A stretch of 64,000 nt of DNA from Combretum micranthum. Its lineage: Eukaryota > Streptophyta > Magnoliopsida > Myrtales > Combretaceae. Every line of letters begins with the position of its first letter. Position 1 is the first letter of the stretch. Below are positions 47,806-61,143 of the stretch, one piece after another. The translations under genes were made by a program, and so were the position numbers. Location: assembly GCA_024138025.1 (NCBI GenBank), contig JAMXBD010000962.1, forward strand, positions 186,001 to 250,000, in the 5' to 3' direction. The notes beneath the pieces were generated by a model that had not been told where the DNA came from, made no database searches, and was given only the letters and a program-made list of their open reading frames with translations.

Positions 47806-50800
47806 TGTAACGCCCCAAATATTTAATCTACTTAATTAAATAACTTAAGGCGTTACCACCACGTATAATACTCTAAAGTATTACACACTCAGGCTTCCTT
47901 AAAAGATTTTGTTTATGTTGAACATTGCTACTCATTTTTAGGTTATAAAATCATTCAGTTAGATTCTGGCAACAACTGGATTTAGCAGCGGAAATAAATT
48001 TTATAAAACAATTTTGAAATAAAGACATTTCAAAACTTCTACTCTCTTAAGTGGAAAGTTATTCAATTAACCAAAACTTTGCAAAAGTTTGATTATAAGA
48101 CATGGGCTCTACTATGTCCTTTAAAGAATATAACAAATTTTAATCATAAATCCAGCTCTCATTAATACAAAACAAAAAGAAATAAAATAACTAAACTAAA
48201 CCACGCTCCTACTCACTTCACTCATCCACAAATCCTCTCCGAATCATCACAAGCGCCAAAACCCGAGTCAAGCATCATCAACATCATCCATCATCATTAA
48301 CACCATCAACAACAACATCATCATCAACAAGGAACACCATCATCATCTTCATCAAATCATCATTAACATCATCATCACTAACATTATCATCATCATCCTC
48401 AATATATCACTTGGAGAAAAGAACAATAACAATAATAATGAGCCGAAACTTAGTACAGAATAACACAATCACACACGGAGTGACATGTGAGCTTAACTAA
48501 ATGCAATGCATCAACAACAGATTATTATCTTTTCATAAAAGTAAACAAATCAACAATGGAGCACTCACACTCTGGAACAAGCCAATGGGAATTTGGGGGT
48601 CTTAAGGAACAGTAGTTGCTCAGGGGGTTGATATAGATAGCTCGGATACCTATATCTCCTAAATCTAACCAAAAAGATAGTAATCTCATTTAGGGTTAAT
48701 AGCCATTACTCAAATTTACTTAGCTTAATCCATAATATAAATTAATTCACATGCTCCCATAAACATTGAATTAAATCATATTATTTCCTCTTAAGATAAG
48801 TAAATGTTACACCGTTACTAGATTCTCTATCGATTACCTGCTGAGCCATTTAAAAAGAGGTCACCATTGCATCATGGTATGAAGTCATTGCATCATGACA
48901 AATGGCCTAAGCGCCTAATTACCGTATCATTGCATCATGACAAGTTTGCCACTCCCCGGACCAGATACCGATCTTCCACTCCAAGCAAGAATCGGATTTC
49001 AATGGCGGAAAACACAACCAACACTCATCAATTATTAAACCGAGTTTAAGTTCTTAATCTATTCTAGATGCCTATCCTAACATCCAACACGCAAGTTACT
49101 GCGTACCTTAAATATGAAATCCAAACATAGCCTTGAGAGGAATTTAAGAAGATAATCCAAAAGATAAATAAGATATCTACTTCTGTTAAGGAAAGAACTC
49201 GCATAAGAAACTAAACTAAACTAAACTAATCATCCACTTTTCTCGAACTTTTATTAACCCTATTTGATCAGACACTAATTTGGAACCCCATTATGGCTGC
49301 TAAGATCGCCCCGCCAAAATATGGACAGTTCTCCTTTGTTTGTCAAAGAATTTCTTTTCTCTTTATTTATAGTGTTTTATTACAAAAGCATCAACAAAGA
49401 ATTCATATACCAAAAACATTCATTTTCCAAGTAAACATACATTTGAAACAATATATTCCTCATATTATTCAAAGATCATCCTAATTCATTCATTTAAGCT
49501 AATTATTAGCTATTAACCCATTTTAGCTTAACATTAGCCAAATTGATTAGAATTAGTCATTTAATTCATTTACTAAATCAAGTTGATTAAACTTAAATAA
49601 TCTAATTCACTTTAGCTTAGTGAAGTTCATTAAGTCATGTTGTACTTAGATTCATTACTAATTCATTATACATCTAGGATCTATGTCAATTCGAGCTTAC
49701 ATTAACTTAAACTTAGTCAAATTCATCAAATTTAAACAATCTAATCCATTTTAGTTCATTCAAGTTCATTTAGTCAAGTTGGACCTAGGTTTGTTAACTA
49801 AGTTCATTTTATAACTAACTTCTAGATTTAATCTAATTATTTGTTAAATCTATAATTCCACTTAATTCATGCCTAATTAAATCAATCAATCAACATAACA
49901 CATCCAAGATCACTTATCTATCTTATTTTAACTCAAAAATATCCATTTCCTAAGCAAAAACACATTTACAAGCAAAACATAAATTTTTTTACTTAGTTTG
50001 AAAAACATTAAAGCTGGAAAGAAATAAAATTTAAGCTTTTATACTTTTTGAATTTGTAAAAACTAAAAACATAAAAGTTTTAGATCTCTTTTTAAGATTT
50101 CTAACACAACTTGAATCACCTTAATCGGAGGTCGGATGAAAAATTTATGGTCAAAATACGAAAACATGTCAAAGTTGCAGGGGACTTATCATGCCCCTTT
50201 GGTCGCCTGTGATTTGGAAAAGCTTTATGATCAGAGCAAATCATGTCCTTTTGGTCGCCCATGATGAGAAAAAAGTTCATGGTTAGAACTAATCATGCCC
50301 TTTAGGTCGCCAGTGATTAGCTGCCTAACAACTCTGACGAATTTCCTTTGTTTTAAAACTTAATTTTTACACATTTTCAACAACTTATATACTTCATACA
50401 TCAATTCTAACATCAAATAAATACCTATAATAACTTCAACACTTCAAACTTCATCCAACAACATCAAACACAATTAACCACTTCAATTCACTTCAACAAA
50501 CTCCAACTCACTATATTATCCTCTTTTTCACCATTTCTAACTCCATCAAACATTAAACTAACAAATACAATTATAAACAACACTTTCACTCAATTCAACA
50601 TCAATTCATCAATTACAATTTATAAATAACAAGTAAATCAAAGAGAAATAGAAATAGAGAACTTAGCTCTCAAAGAACACAAGCACACTTAAGCTCTCCT
50701 TCTACACTTCTAGCTTTTATTTCCACTTTGTATCTTCTCAAAATGAGATTTCTTTAAGAGAGAAAGAGAGAAGAAGATAGAAAATTGAAAGAGAGAAACG

Positions 50801-51330
50801 GGAGAAAGAAGGAAACGAAGAAGAAGGGAAATAAAGAAGAATGAAGAGGCAGGGGAAAGGAATAAAAGGTAAAGATAAAGATAACAATTTAGAATTTTTT
50901 AGAATAAGGTATAAGTTTAGAACTATCAAATCAATATCTATAGTTCTAGAAGCATTTAAAAGATGGTTTCTGAACTAATATGCTAGAAATTAAGAACTCA
51001 AAATGAGAACTTAATTTAGGAATTTACTTTAGATAAAAGGATATTTAATTTGAGTTCAGGTTTAAGAACTGATATTGTTATACAAGCAAATGAACTCAAA
51101 TTTTGTGGGGATTTAGGAATTAGAGTTTTCATTAAGAATTAAGGGTTTAGGAATCCTCTAAACATTTCAATGACTTGTTTAGGGAATTTAGATTTTAAAT
51201 CTCAAATTTGACTTAGTTAATTATTAATCTACCTATGTCAACTTGTCTAATTATATCCTATAATTCATTTGACTTATATAATTCTATCTAAACTCAATTT
51301 TTAATATATATAGAGATTTGGGTCATTTCA
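47806..51330 (-). mobile_element. Solo LTR T2, Tekay family relative
   Basis: In plus coordinates it begins TGTAACGCCCC and ends GTCATTTCA, the reverse of TGAAATGAC...GGGGCGTTACA. Flanks ATTTT (47801-47805) and ACTTT (51331-51335) match at 4 of 5 bases. Homology to the complete element's LTR is clear at three places: the GGTCGCC / CATGCCC triple repeat (50195-50325), the CGGAGGTCGGATG block (50131) and CAGGGGGTTGATATAGATAG (48618). At 3525 bp it is longer than the complete element's LTRs. No internal region. Confidence 0.75.
48233..48412 (-). repeat. Trinucleotide (ATC/GAT) expansion in LTR T2
   Basis: About 180 bp of CATCATCAACATC-type repeats. On the minus strand one frame reads as an Asp-rich tract (EDDDDNVSDDDVNDD). 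It sits where the complete element's LTR has its acidic micro-frame. Confidence 0.6.
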
Positions 51331-51335
51331 ACTTT

Positions 51336-52971
51336 CTAAGGGGTCTCCATTCTTGGATTGCTCTACCCAGAGCACGCTAGTGGAGCCTGGGTTGTTTATA
51401 TTTAATGTATGCTCAAAGAGTCAAATCTTTCCAATATCTCTAGAATAATTTTGGTTATTTTTTTTAAAGCAACTTCACTATAATGTGTGTGTGTGTGCAT
51501 AATTCGTTGACACATATTCGAGTGAATAGATTGGCATCAATATAGTAAATTCGAATTATAAAATTATATTATAAGGAAAATTTAAAATTGGTTTTTTTTC
51601 CTTACGTTTTGGGTTTATAAAAAATTTAGAAGGTGGTATTAGTTTTTGTAGCTGGCTTCTCATCCTCTAGTCTCTTGTCTTGTCTAATTTTCTTTCCATA
51701 GCCCACTTTTTCTCTCATCTCTCTTTCTCTTAGTGTCTCTCGTGATAAATCTTTCAATCAAAATCCATTACTTTTTGGTGTAAACATCACCGTGCCTCCA
51801 ACCTTTTTCCTGCAATACACAACCTTTTCATGAGTTTCCTCTTTTTTTGGCTTAAACACCCATTGAAATATAAAAAGTAACCAAAAAAAGAAAGGAGATA
51901 GAGGGAGAGGGAGGGTTGAGCAATGACTGCGGACATTTATGCACAAAGTTGAATTAATTGAGTATGTGTGTGTGGTGCACAATAAGCATAAAAGACATGG
52001 ACACTTAGGCTTTGTTTGCAAGAACAAGGCTTGCACTTACACTACAAATTTGGGCTTCTATGATTCATTCATCAAGGAAATAAAATTGATACAAAGTTTA
52101 GTCAAATTGAATTAAGGACTTGAAAACAATGTTCTTAAAATAAATTCCTATGAAAATTGTGATAAATTTAAAAAAAAAATCTAAATTTATATGAAATTTG
52201 TGAAACTTAAATAAATGAATAAACAATTTAAAATAACCTTAATGAGTTGACAAATTAAATTGAAAATATTTAATTATTGAATCTCTAATCTCAACTAATT
52301 CATTTTACATGTTTGCTACACTCAACTACTTAATCATAAACTATCATTTACATGTTTCTACCATTTAGATCATTCACAAACAATTTTCTATACTAATTAA
52401 CTAATATTAATTAGCTATCTAAGTTAGGATGTTTGGGTTATTTAACCAATAGACATTTTCCACATAACATGGTTTTGAAGAATAGTAATTCTTTTTTCCT
52501 TTTTCTTTTAATCATAATAGTTTACGATTTTTTGTTTTTTTCTCCTTCATTACTTAATAATCAAAACACTAAAACTACAAGACGACTAACCTTACCTTCC
52601 TTCTGTAATCTCATTCAAGGTTATGTAAATGCTGGAGTTCCATTTATAATTTTTTTCCATTTCTTTTGATTTCCATAGGTTTCACTTAAAACAATCTTTA
52701 CATCGTGAAAACAATATTGCCCTTTCTGTCCTATTTTTACTCCACTATATATATTCAATAAAGTTCTCTTCTTCTTGTTAATTTTTTCGTTTTCAATTAC
52801 CATTATATACCACTATACTGCTGGGTCATGTAAATCACATAATATGAATGTTGTGTTCCTCTTTGTTTTCTTGGTTTAAGACGTTCTAATGCATCAAGAA
52901 TATGTTGCCAACGTACTTTTTTTTTTTTTTGCTGCTATTATTTGTGAAAAGGGGATAAGGGAAACTTTGAA
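51336..52971. other. Intergenic; short remnant of the sequence split by T2
   Basis: 51340-51400 (GAGCACGCTAGTGGAGCCTG) carries a reverse match to CAGGCTCCACTG at 47598. The rest is AT-rich without a convincing gene. Confidence 0.35.
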
Positions 52972-52972
52972 T

Positions 52973-53384
52973 GTCACGACCTGCCATCCTAGCCTCCACT
53001 ACAGCAGATTTTAAGGGATGATTATCAAGTTAATTTTTACAAAAATCATCACTTAAAACAAACCCTTGTTGGTGCCACTTTTTTTTAGAAGAAGAAGAAC
53101 CCATTTTCATCAAATTTTCTTACAAAATCCACTAAAATCTCTACCTAGTTTCCATCTTCAAGAGAAAATTAAGCTAGGTAGAGTATTAATTACCTTCTCT
53201 ATACTCTTATTTGCTCATTTCTTCCCTAAATTAATCTCTATTTCAATGAATTCATAGCTAAGTTTGAAGATAGAATTGAAAACTAGGTTGATCTGTTGAT
53301 TCAAATAGATCTCCATGACTTATAGAAGAAGGATATTGAAGATTGCTTAGTTACCTTGTTAGGCAAGAAATTTTGCATAGTTTA
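52973..53384 (+). mobile_element. LTR-like start (family I), second fragment
   Basis: Starts TGTCACGACCTGCC and carries a leader-like GAAGAAGAAGAACCC stretch. It is interrupted by solo LTR A3 and appears to resume at 56863. Confidence 0.35.
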
Positions 53385-54074
53385 TGTAAACCCCCAAAGT
53401 TTTGGAATCGGTTTAACTTAAACCCTAATTGGAAAGTCAACTGGAAACCCTAGTTGGACGTAATGGTTTAAGTCCGGCAATCCTGAATAAGCAACCCTAA
53501 GAAAGGAGGTAAGAGATTAGTATGTAGAATAGTTCGTAATTATATAAGGAAACTTAAAAGGATCAAATTAGTAAAACCGCAAATCGTTTTGAACCCGAAC
53601 AGATACAGTTCTTGAAAAACGTGACCCGGAGCTCGGAATAGTAAAAATAATCCAAATATACCGTTAGACTCGTAAAAATGTAAGGTTTTCAAAAATATTA
53701 GTTTTATAATTTTTTGATAAGTAAAAATAACACATATCGCAATTATACGTGTATTTTCTTACTACCGGTACTTTATTAGTCATATCTACTTTACATTACA
53801 CTATTCATTACTATTCTACACTATTCTTTTCTCTCTACTTTTTCTAACATCTACTCTTACAACACTATAACCTATAACCTTTACTTTTTACCTTTCCTAT
53901 AACTTTATTTCACATCTACCTTACTTATTACTTCATTTAATCAACAAAAATACAAAATAAAATCTCTCCTCTCCCCTCTCTCCATAATGGCCGGCGCATA
54001 CCCCATCTCTCTCTCCCTCAATTTTGTTTTATTTTTCTTTATTTAAATCACACAAAAATTCACTCCTCATTTCC

Positions 54075-54082
54075 TATAAATA
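54075..54082 (+). promoter_or_regulatory. TATA box of LTR A3
   Basis: CCTATAAATACCCC, followed about 30-180 bases later by a pyrimidine-rich leader and a splice-donor-like site. Confidence 0.65.
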
Positions 54083-55702
54083 CCCCCTCCTCTTTCACAT
54101 AATTATTACCCACAAATTTACTACTAAATCTCTCTCAAATTTTCCTCTCAACATTCTCTCTAAATACTCTTTCAAAAGTCTCTCAAAATAATCTCAAACC
54201 ACCTTCTACATACACAAAACCCGTAACCACATAATATTTAAAAAACCCTCTTCAGGTAAACTTTTTTTTACATATTCTTTTTCTCATGTCATGTAACTTT
54301 ATATGACCATGGTGTGAGTTCCAAAAACTAAATGTTATGAAAACTACACTATGTTCATGAATTGTTCTTGTTCATGAATATCTATTTATGTTTATGTTGT
54401 TATTTTACTTTGTTCATATTATTATTGTTATTATATCTAGGTATTATTATGTATCTATATATATATATATATATATATTCTTTCGGGCATATAAACTCAC
54501 TTATAATTTATTTATTTTCATGCAAAGTAATTTATTTATTTCTTCCCTTACAATTTATTTATTTCTTATTGTTTTAAGACTAGTCTCTAGTCTTAGACTT
54601 GTCCTCATCAAGTCAAAACAATTTTTCTTTCTTTTATTTTATTTTTCTTTTGGGACTAGTCTACTTCTTAGTCCTAGGAGCCTTGAAGAAGCTAAGACTC
54701 CCAATACTGACTTTATTTATTGTTTTATTTTGCTTGTTATTATTTCTTATAAATCATGCCCATTAAGATTGTTGTCCAAATTTCAAAGCTCCAATTATAT
54801 TTGATAAAAATGAGATTTTATCACCTAAAGAATAGTTTTATATGAACTATAAATCTATGGTTAAACCAAAGTAAAATTCTTTTCCAAGCTTTAGGAAGAA
54901 CTTACTATAATTTTAAAAGCTATTTTTGTTTTGAAAAGCTTTTTAAATCCTTTCTATATTCTTGTTTTCTTAAAAGAAGATGACTTTGATACTAAAATAA
55001 TTTTCATAATATAATGAGATCCCTTAAAACGAAAATAAGAGTTTCCAAAACCATGATTTTTCAAATAAATAGTCAAATAAAATAAATAGGAAAAAGTAGC
55101 ACTAAAGTTGAGAAAAGAAGAAATTTATTTTTATCCAAAAAATCATTTAGAAAAATAAGACAAACATAAAGTAATCCTTTGAAAACAAAGGAAATCAAAA
55201 TATTCATTTTAAAAGGATTTACAAAATGAATTTCTTGTAAACTATAGTTTTCTAAAACTCTTCATTAACATTGTTTTACCAAGAAACATGGTTGGACAAT
55301 AAACACTTGAGCATGGATAAAATATGAGCTAAGTATCTATGAAAAAAGAATTTTTCAACTATATAGATAACTAAGTATTTATCAAACAATTTTTGAATGA
55401 TTTAATGTTTGAAATAATTTTGCTTTTGGGATAGGGAAAATTTGTGGTGAATCTGATCACCACTGTTTTGGAGCCTAAATGATCTAATTTGATAAAAATA
55501 TTTTTAGAAATGGATAGATATTTTTGAGTAGGTAGAAATCAGTATATTATATGCGCAATTCCGAGTTAAAATGACCAAGTTATGGCCATTTTAAATTGGA
55601 ATTCTCTTTTATACAAACTTTGACGTTCTCATGACATTGTTTTGTCAAAATTCAAGAAAGTCATCAAGAAATACTCATTTTGGGTATTTTCCTTGACTAG
55701 CT

Positions 55703-55747
55703 GATTCCGAGGAAGGATACCCATACCCCGAGGACTATTTCGACTAA
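55703..55747 (+). other. Acidic micro-frame in LTR A3
   Basis: After CTTGACTAG|CT the frame reads DSEEGYPYPEDYFD then TAA, in the same phase as the frames in the Tekay LTR and E1. The A2 copy near 9550-9590 (minus strand) has the same PEDYFD words but with a one-base shift. Confidence 0.4.
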
Positions 55748-56867
55748 GTGGATTATGTGACCAACTCATCTGTTTAGAGGAGTGTCGACATGGCATCGTG
55801 AGTTTATTTTCTTAAAGTGTCTTACTTGATTGTACTTGTAGTTTAGTCGCATTAGAATTAAGAAAAGACAAATTGATACGTATGCGAAAAATTTTATTGA
55901 AAGGATCTTAAGAATATCGAGGCTTGAATTGGTTAAACGATTGTTTTAGTATAGCACTTGATTTGTATGGAATTCTATGATCACCTTAAATTTGATAATA
56001 ATGATGCTATGATATTATAAATAAATTGATTCATGCATATCGCGAAGTGAGTCATATTGCATTGGGTTATTATCCTTGGGTGAGAAGGATGGTAGCTCAG
56101 GTTGAAAGCAACACTTAGCAGTTATGATCGAAAGCGATTGCTTGGCAACATGGAGTTAAATGCTTAGTGGAAAGTCCGAAAGCATGGCTCAATTCAAGTA
56201 GACTTAATATGCTTGGTGGTGTTGATTGAAAGCATAAATTTTTAACTAAAACTACTTGTTTTGAGGTTACGTATCACCAAACCCCGAATGAAGGGCATAA
56301 ATCTATTCAACATATAGTTCCAGGAAAACTATATGCCTTGTTTGCCCACGTGTATCTTGCATTTCATTTGTCTGCTTAAATAACTTGTTTTAATTTCATT
56401 ACATAAGAAGTTATTGATGGAAATAGTTCTCACTAAGCCTATTAGCTTATACTTTTATAGATATCTTTTGCAGTTTACCTATTTGTGGTTGAGGCCACGT
56501 GGACCCTGCAGCTAGGTACTTTCCTTTTGGTTAAGGAATTTCTAGATAAAGTTTAGAATTGGATAAGATATAGACTTCATAGAAATATTCTTGTAATAGA
56601 TTATAGTTATTTGTGACTGGGGAATGCCCCTAAGATTTGTAAGACTATTGTTTTAAACAAATGAATATTATGAATCATATTTTCTTAATTTGTTATTATA
56701 TCTTCTTAAGCTTCATAATTCTATGTATGATCCTCTAAATTTGTGAGAGCGCGCTTTACACTTAATATTGAAGCTTCTGGGAATGACTAAGGTTGTTATA
56801 CTTAAACTTTAATATTGAGTGTAGCAGATTGTTACGTTTAGGGTACCCTTTGGAGCGTGACAGTTTA

Positions 56868-57105
56868 CATGTTAAGCTAAATATTGAAGGTAAATTTACT
56901 GATGTAGTTAGTGATAGATAAGTGAAACTTTAGTGATAAGGATGAAAGTTTAGGACTTAAGAACTTGCATGATGAACCTAGGTTGTTGGATGAAATAAAT
57001 GTTATGCTTGTTCATGTGTAATACTACTAAGTATGTGTAGTGATGATAATAATCGTTTTGCGACCTCATTTATTGGTCTAGAAGTGAACAAAGTAAAGAA
57101 GGACA
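56868..57105. other. Continuation of the sequence interrupted by A3
   Basis: No gene is seen. It probably belongs to the family I LTR-like sequence. Confidence 0.3.
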
Positions 57106-59150
57106 TGTGTCACACCTTGAGGGTATCCTAGTAGTAGTATACATACTACACATATATACTATTATCAGTTTACCATCAGAGAATGACATATTTTCAAACA
57201 AACAAGATCTTTTAATTGCATCGATAAGAAATGACAAATTATGTAAGTTATAAATTAGTAAAATATCCACCATCACATGTCTTGAATATTATAATAATAT
57301 TACAGACCATAATTCTATTCTATAAGTCTCCAAATACATAAGCTGATAATTCAAATATTAACTAACTTATAACTAGGAAATAAAAGTAAAACTTATCTCA
57401 AAATATCCCATGTATTTCCAGCTTCTAAAATTCTTACCGAAGCCATACTTCTGGAAGATACAAGCCATGGTCTAAGTATCAACCTGATAGGTCTTTAGGG
57501 TGTGAGCGAAACCACGAGCTTAGTGAATAACCAGACATATTACACATCAAGCAGGTTTATAGCATTCAAGCATATGCACAGATATAAGCTTAGATGATCT
57601 AGAATCCAAATAGGAAAAAGATTTATGCTCTCTGCCTAAGAGAATATTTAAGATTATCACTTTAATTTTAGGATATTTTAACTGACCATTTCCTGCATCG
57701 TACTTTAGAAACTCCCTAAGTATTAGTAATTTCAAAGTGATACCACGGACGGTGTTCTTTATTACCACTTAGTTCTTGTGGAATCGATAGAACAAAGATA
57801 ATCTTGAAAAAACTAATATTTTAGAAAAACCAAGCATTAACAGAGAACCAAAATACTAATATGTAGCAGGCTGTCACTCGTTTAAAATATGCAATACTGT
57901 ATGTCGTGCAATGCATGACTATTTTAATTATAAAGCCAATAATTTTTAGTCTGGTTTATGGTGATCATACATTACACACACAACATATAACATGCTTTTG
58001 AAATCATCAAACAATCTGTATTATCACTTTGTATTATCTTGGTTTGTCAACCAAACAAACAACTCACAACACATACTCAGTAATTTTCATAACAACCATA
58101 TTATTATCTTTACATTATCTATGCCACTAGTTACAAATATAAATAATATAATAGATCTGAGTTACTCACCTATTCACGATGGCTAATCATAGTAGTCTTC
58201 AGGAAAATCCACTAACTGATCAGTATCCTATTGACACGAATAAAAATATTCATCAATAAAACATATGTTGTATAACTAAACTCCTACAAGTACCTAAGTG
58301 TTCTATAATGATATTTATATTACTTGTATTGGTCTTTTAAGGTAATGATCCTATGATATTAGATATTTATTAGTTAATATTTATTTTTATGTTGCTTATC
58401 TTTATCTTAAAGTATTTTACTTTTTATTGGTACTTATAGAGTTTGTATTTAATAACTCGGTACTTTATTATTTTTATATTGTTCGTCAGTTCAACTATTT
58501 TATGGTAACTGATATTTAAGTTCTATCATTTAGTTTCATCGTGTTTCTCTTGATCTGCTTCATATTATTATCTTGTTGTTTTTAAGAATCACGTTATTCG
58601 TAATTTTAGCTTATTTAAATTTCCATTCTTATATATTTATCTATAGAAAACAAATATCAAACAATTATCATAATCTATTCTTATTTGTTTGTTATAATAA
58701 TACAAGTGTTTTGTATTTAGAACGATTATTTAAAGTTTAACACTAAAGGTTTATTAAACATACTAGTGTTGAAAGATTATTTATTTACTTATTACTATTT
58801 TGTCATGTTTCTCTCTTTTTATATATTATATATATAATCTGTTATAGACGAGACAAACATCGTCCAGAGAAGTTTTGCACGTACGCCGGCATCCTACGCC
58901 GCCGAAGTTTGACCAACAGATGCTGGTGTTCGTGTAATTTTTTACATGTTCTCAGTTCTAGTGTACGCTGGCCTTGAAGGCCGTGTACGCCGCCAATGTT
59001 CGTTTAAATCATGTAAAAAAAATTTACGTAGCTGTTGTTTCCAGTGCACGCCGACTTAACACCGCCGGCCTATCCACGTACGATACCAACGTTAGGCATG
59101 TACATTACCGACGTAGGGCCAGTGTAGGTACTATTCATCTTCTTTCTCAT
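57106..59150 (-). mobile_element. Degraded LTR F (gypsy-like, minus)
   Basis: Begins TGTCACACC (reverse of an LTR end GGTGTGACA). Like E1 it carries, in order on the minus strand, a GC-rich patch with ACGCCGGC and ACGCCGCC words (58865-59115), a TATA-like stretch near 58810-58830 and an acidic frame (58183). The right limit is a guess and no duplication was found. Confidence 0.4.
58183..58227 (-). other. Acidic micro-frame in LTR F
   Basis: After GTCAATAG on the minus strand a frame reads DTDQLVDFPEDYYD and stops at 58183. Weak on its own; it gains weight from A3's PEDYFD and from the shared position. Confidence 0.3.
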
Positions 59151-59372
59151 TTTTCTTCCATTCGTAACTTATTTTTCTTATTTTATATGTATATTATACT
59201 TGTATTTAAACTACTTCTAAGTGTTTTTCAATGTTCCACAAGTATTTGTGACATAACAACACATATATCATCTTGTAATCTTCATATTTGTGATTTCTTA
59301 ACTTCTATGTATCATCATCGTATATATAGAGTGTTAAGGTTGGATATTATCTTGTATGAGTTGGTATGATAG

Positions 59373-61126
59373 TGTTAAACTCTTCCCCAAAGCTTAAAAC
59401 GAACCTAGATTGATAGAAACATTGTTTAAGCTCATATTTAGCACTTAAACTAACTTAAAATGAATTTAACTTTTCTTTGTTTGCTTCTTTCCAATGCTTG
59501 TGTTAAGCTTCGTTAAAGCTTTTTTTAATGGTGGTGTTTGTGAGTGTTTTTGTTGCTACTTCAGGCTGTAGTTTGTGTGGTTTAAGGGTTGATGTTTTGG
59601 TGTAAATTAAGGGTTTTGTTTGTTGCTCATTAAGGGTTATATAAAGATACAAAGGCAGCCATTTTCTTTAAGAGTTTTCGGCCAAGAAGAAGAAAACTTC
59701 CACTGAAATTCAATTCGTGTGCCTTGCCTTCTTTGCATTTAATGAGGTGCTAACTTGGCTCATTTTGATTGGTTTGTGTGTTGAATTTGTTAACTTTCTT
59801 AGGCAATTTGTTGATGATTTTCAGCTGGTATTACTCCAAGAAAATCTTAGCTGTGTATTTTATACAAATTGCACCATATATGTACATTATTTATCATAAT
59901 ATTATTTAATTAATTATTTAGCTTAGTTTTAAGGTAGTTTATTAAGTTAAATGGGTACAAATATGACAGTTATTTAGAAGCTTTGTCTCCAAAATTTTAT
60001 TTAATCCTTCTATAAATTTTCTAAATTATTATTGACTTCAAACTTAAGTTTAAAGTTTATGCAATTAATTATTTTTAGGGTTTTATCGTACGTAATTAGG
60101 GTTTTCTAAGCTTAATATACTAATTTTTGTTTTAGTTTCTAAAAGCTTTAGAATTCTCTAACTTGAACAATAGGGTGATCCCAATATTTATTTAGAATAT
60201 AGATTATTATTTATAGATTTTTTTTGTTCTTATTGTGTATTTATAATCCTAACGGTTCATTCTTAAATTACCGTTTTCTAACTATAAGTTTTATTGATTA
60301 TTTACTTTCTAATGCACTTGAAATCTCATTTAAATTATTTCTATACTATGAGTTTTCGATATCAGCTACGAAATCTTATCTTTGGTATTTGTTACTATTT
60401 ATAGAACTTTGTTTTAGAGTTTAAAGATATATATAGGTTCATTACTACCTATGGTTTTAATCTAAGATTTTTATTGGGTTCTATACTAACCTTTTATTTT
60501 TTATATTTGCATTTCTATTCATTTCTACTTGTATGAAATTCTTAGGGTTTACAACATGAGATGCGAGTTCAAGCCAGGAAGGAATCAAGATATGAAGACC
60601 CACATAAATGCCGATCAATAATTGAAGATAGAAGTTGCAGCAGTTGAAGGCTGGCTATTAAAGCTATCAACCTTGATGTCAAGGTCGATGACCTTCTTCC
60701 CAAAAGTCTATGACTTTCATATATATGACGACTATAGAAGACAACGTAGTCTCCTCGGGTGATCGAGTTACCAAGTACACTAGCTCAATGCTGGTGGTCA
60801 ATAACTTCAATGCTGGCTGCATTAAACCCTAAGCTGGTAGCGTACAATGCTAATCTTCCTTTAAAAATGCTAATGTTTATTTATTTCATATTTTCTTTGC
60901 TTATTGGGCATCTGATATATATTAGCCCTTTTTTATTGCGACCAAAGTAGTTTTTGGATATTGAAATTGATATCAAGTTAACAGAGAGTAGTTCGGGTTA
61001 TTTTTGGTGCGTCATATTCATCAATAACGCCATCCCTATCATTTTCTTTTCATCATAAATCAAAAACCTAAAAATACAATTTTTATTTATTTATTATTAA
61101 AAATCTCTAGCAAATTAGGTACATCA
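59373..61126 (+). mobile_element. 5' LTR of a gypsy-type element (G)
   Basis: Starts TGTTAAACTCTTCCCC and ends GGTACATCA. TATATAAAG near 59638 is followed by a leader (GGCCAAGAAGAAGAAAAC). A primer binding site follows within six bases of the end. The upstream flank GATAG has no visible partner, as expected if the 3' LTR is outside the window. Confidence 0.5.
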
Positions 61127-61131
61127 TAATT

Positions 61132-61143
61132 TGGTATCAGAGC
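61132..61143 (+). other. Primer binding site (initiator tRNA-Met) of element G
   Basis: TGGTATCAGAGC, identical to the site in the complete Tekay element. Confidence 0.7.

Larger units (their letters stand above)
53385..56862 (+). mobile_element. Solo LTR A3
   Basis: Begins TGTAAACCCCCAAAG and ends GGAGCGTGACA, with perfect GTTTA duplications at 53380-53384 and 56863-56867. TATAAATA at 54075-54082 and a C-rich leader set the plus orientation. A donor-like CTTCAG|GTAAAC lies at 54256 and an acceptor-like CTTGACTAG ends at 55700. Length is 3478 bp, with no internal region. This is the best-preserved family A copy and the reference for A1 and A2. Confidence 0.88.

Noticed and set aside
47583..47810. 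75-codon open frame in a GC-richer segment
   Set aside because: No recognisable domain, it begins inside an LTR-like start and ends at an LTR border, and it has no exon signals.
54362..54804. Overlapping hydrophobic frames of 71 and 138 codons in LTR A3
   Set aside because: They fall in the T-rich intron-like part of the LTR and are composed of Leu/Phe/Tyr/Ile from AT-rich DNA.
53385..56862. First read as a minus-strand LTR because it ends GGAGCGTGACA (reverse TGTCACGCTCC)
   Set aside because: The TATA box, donor, acceptor and acidic frame all read on the plus strand and match A1/A2 in reverse, so the plus orientation was adopted.
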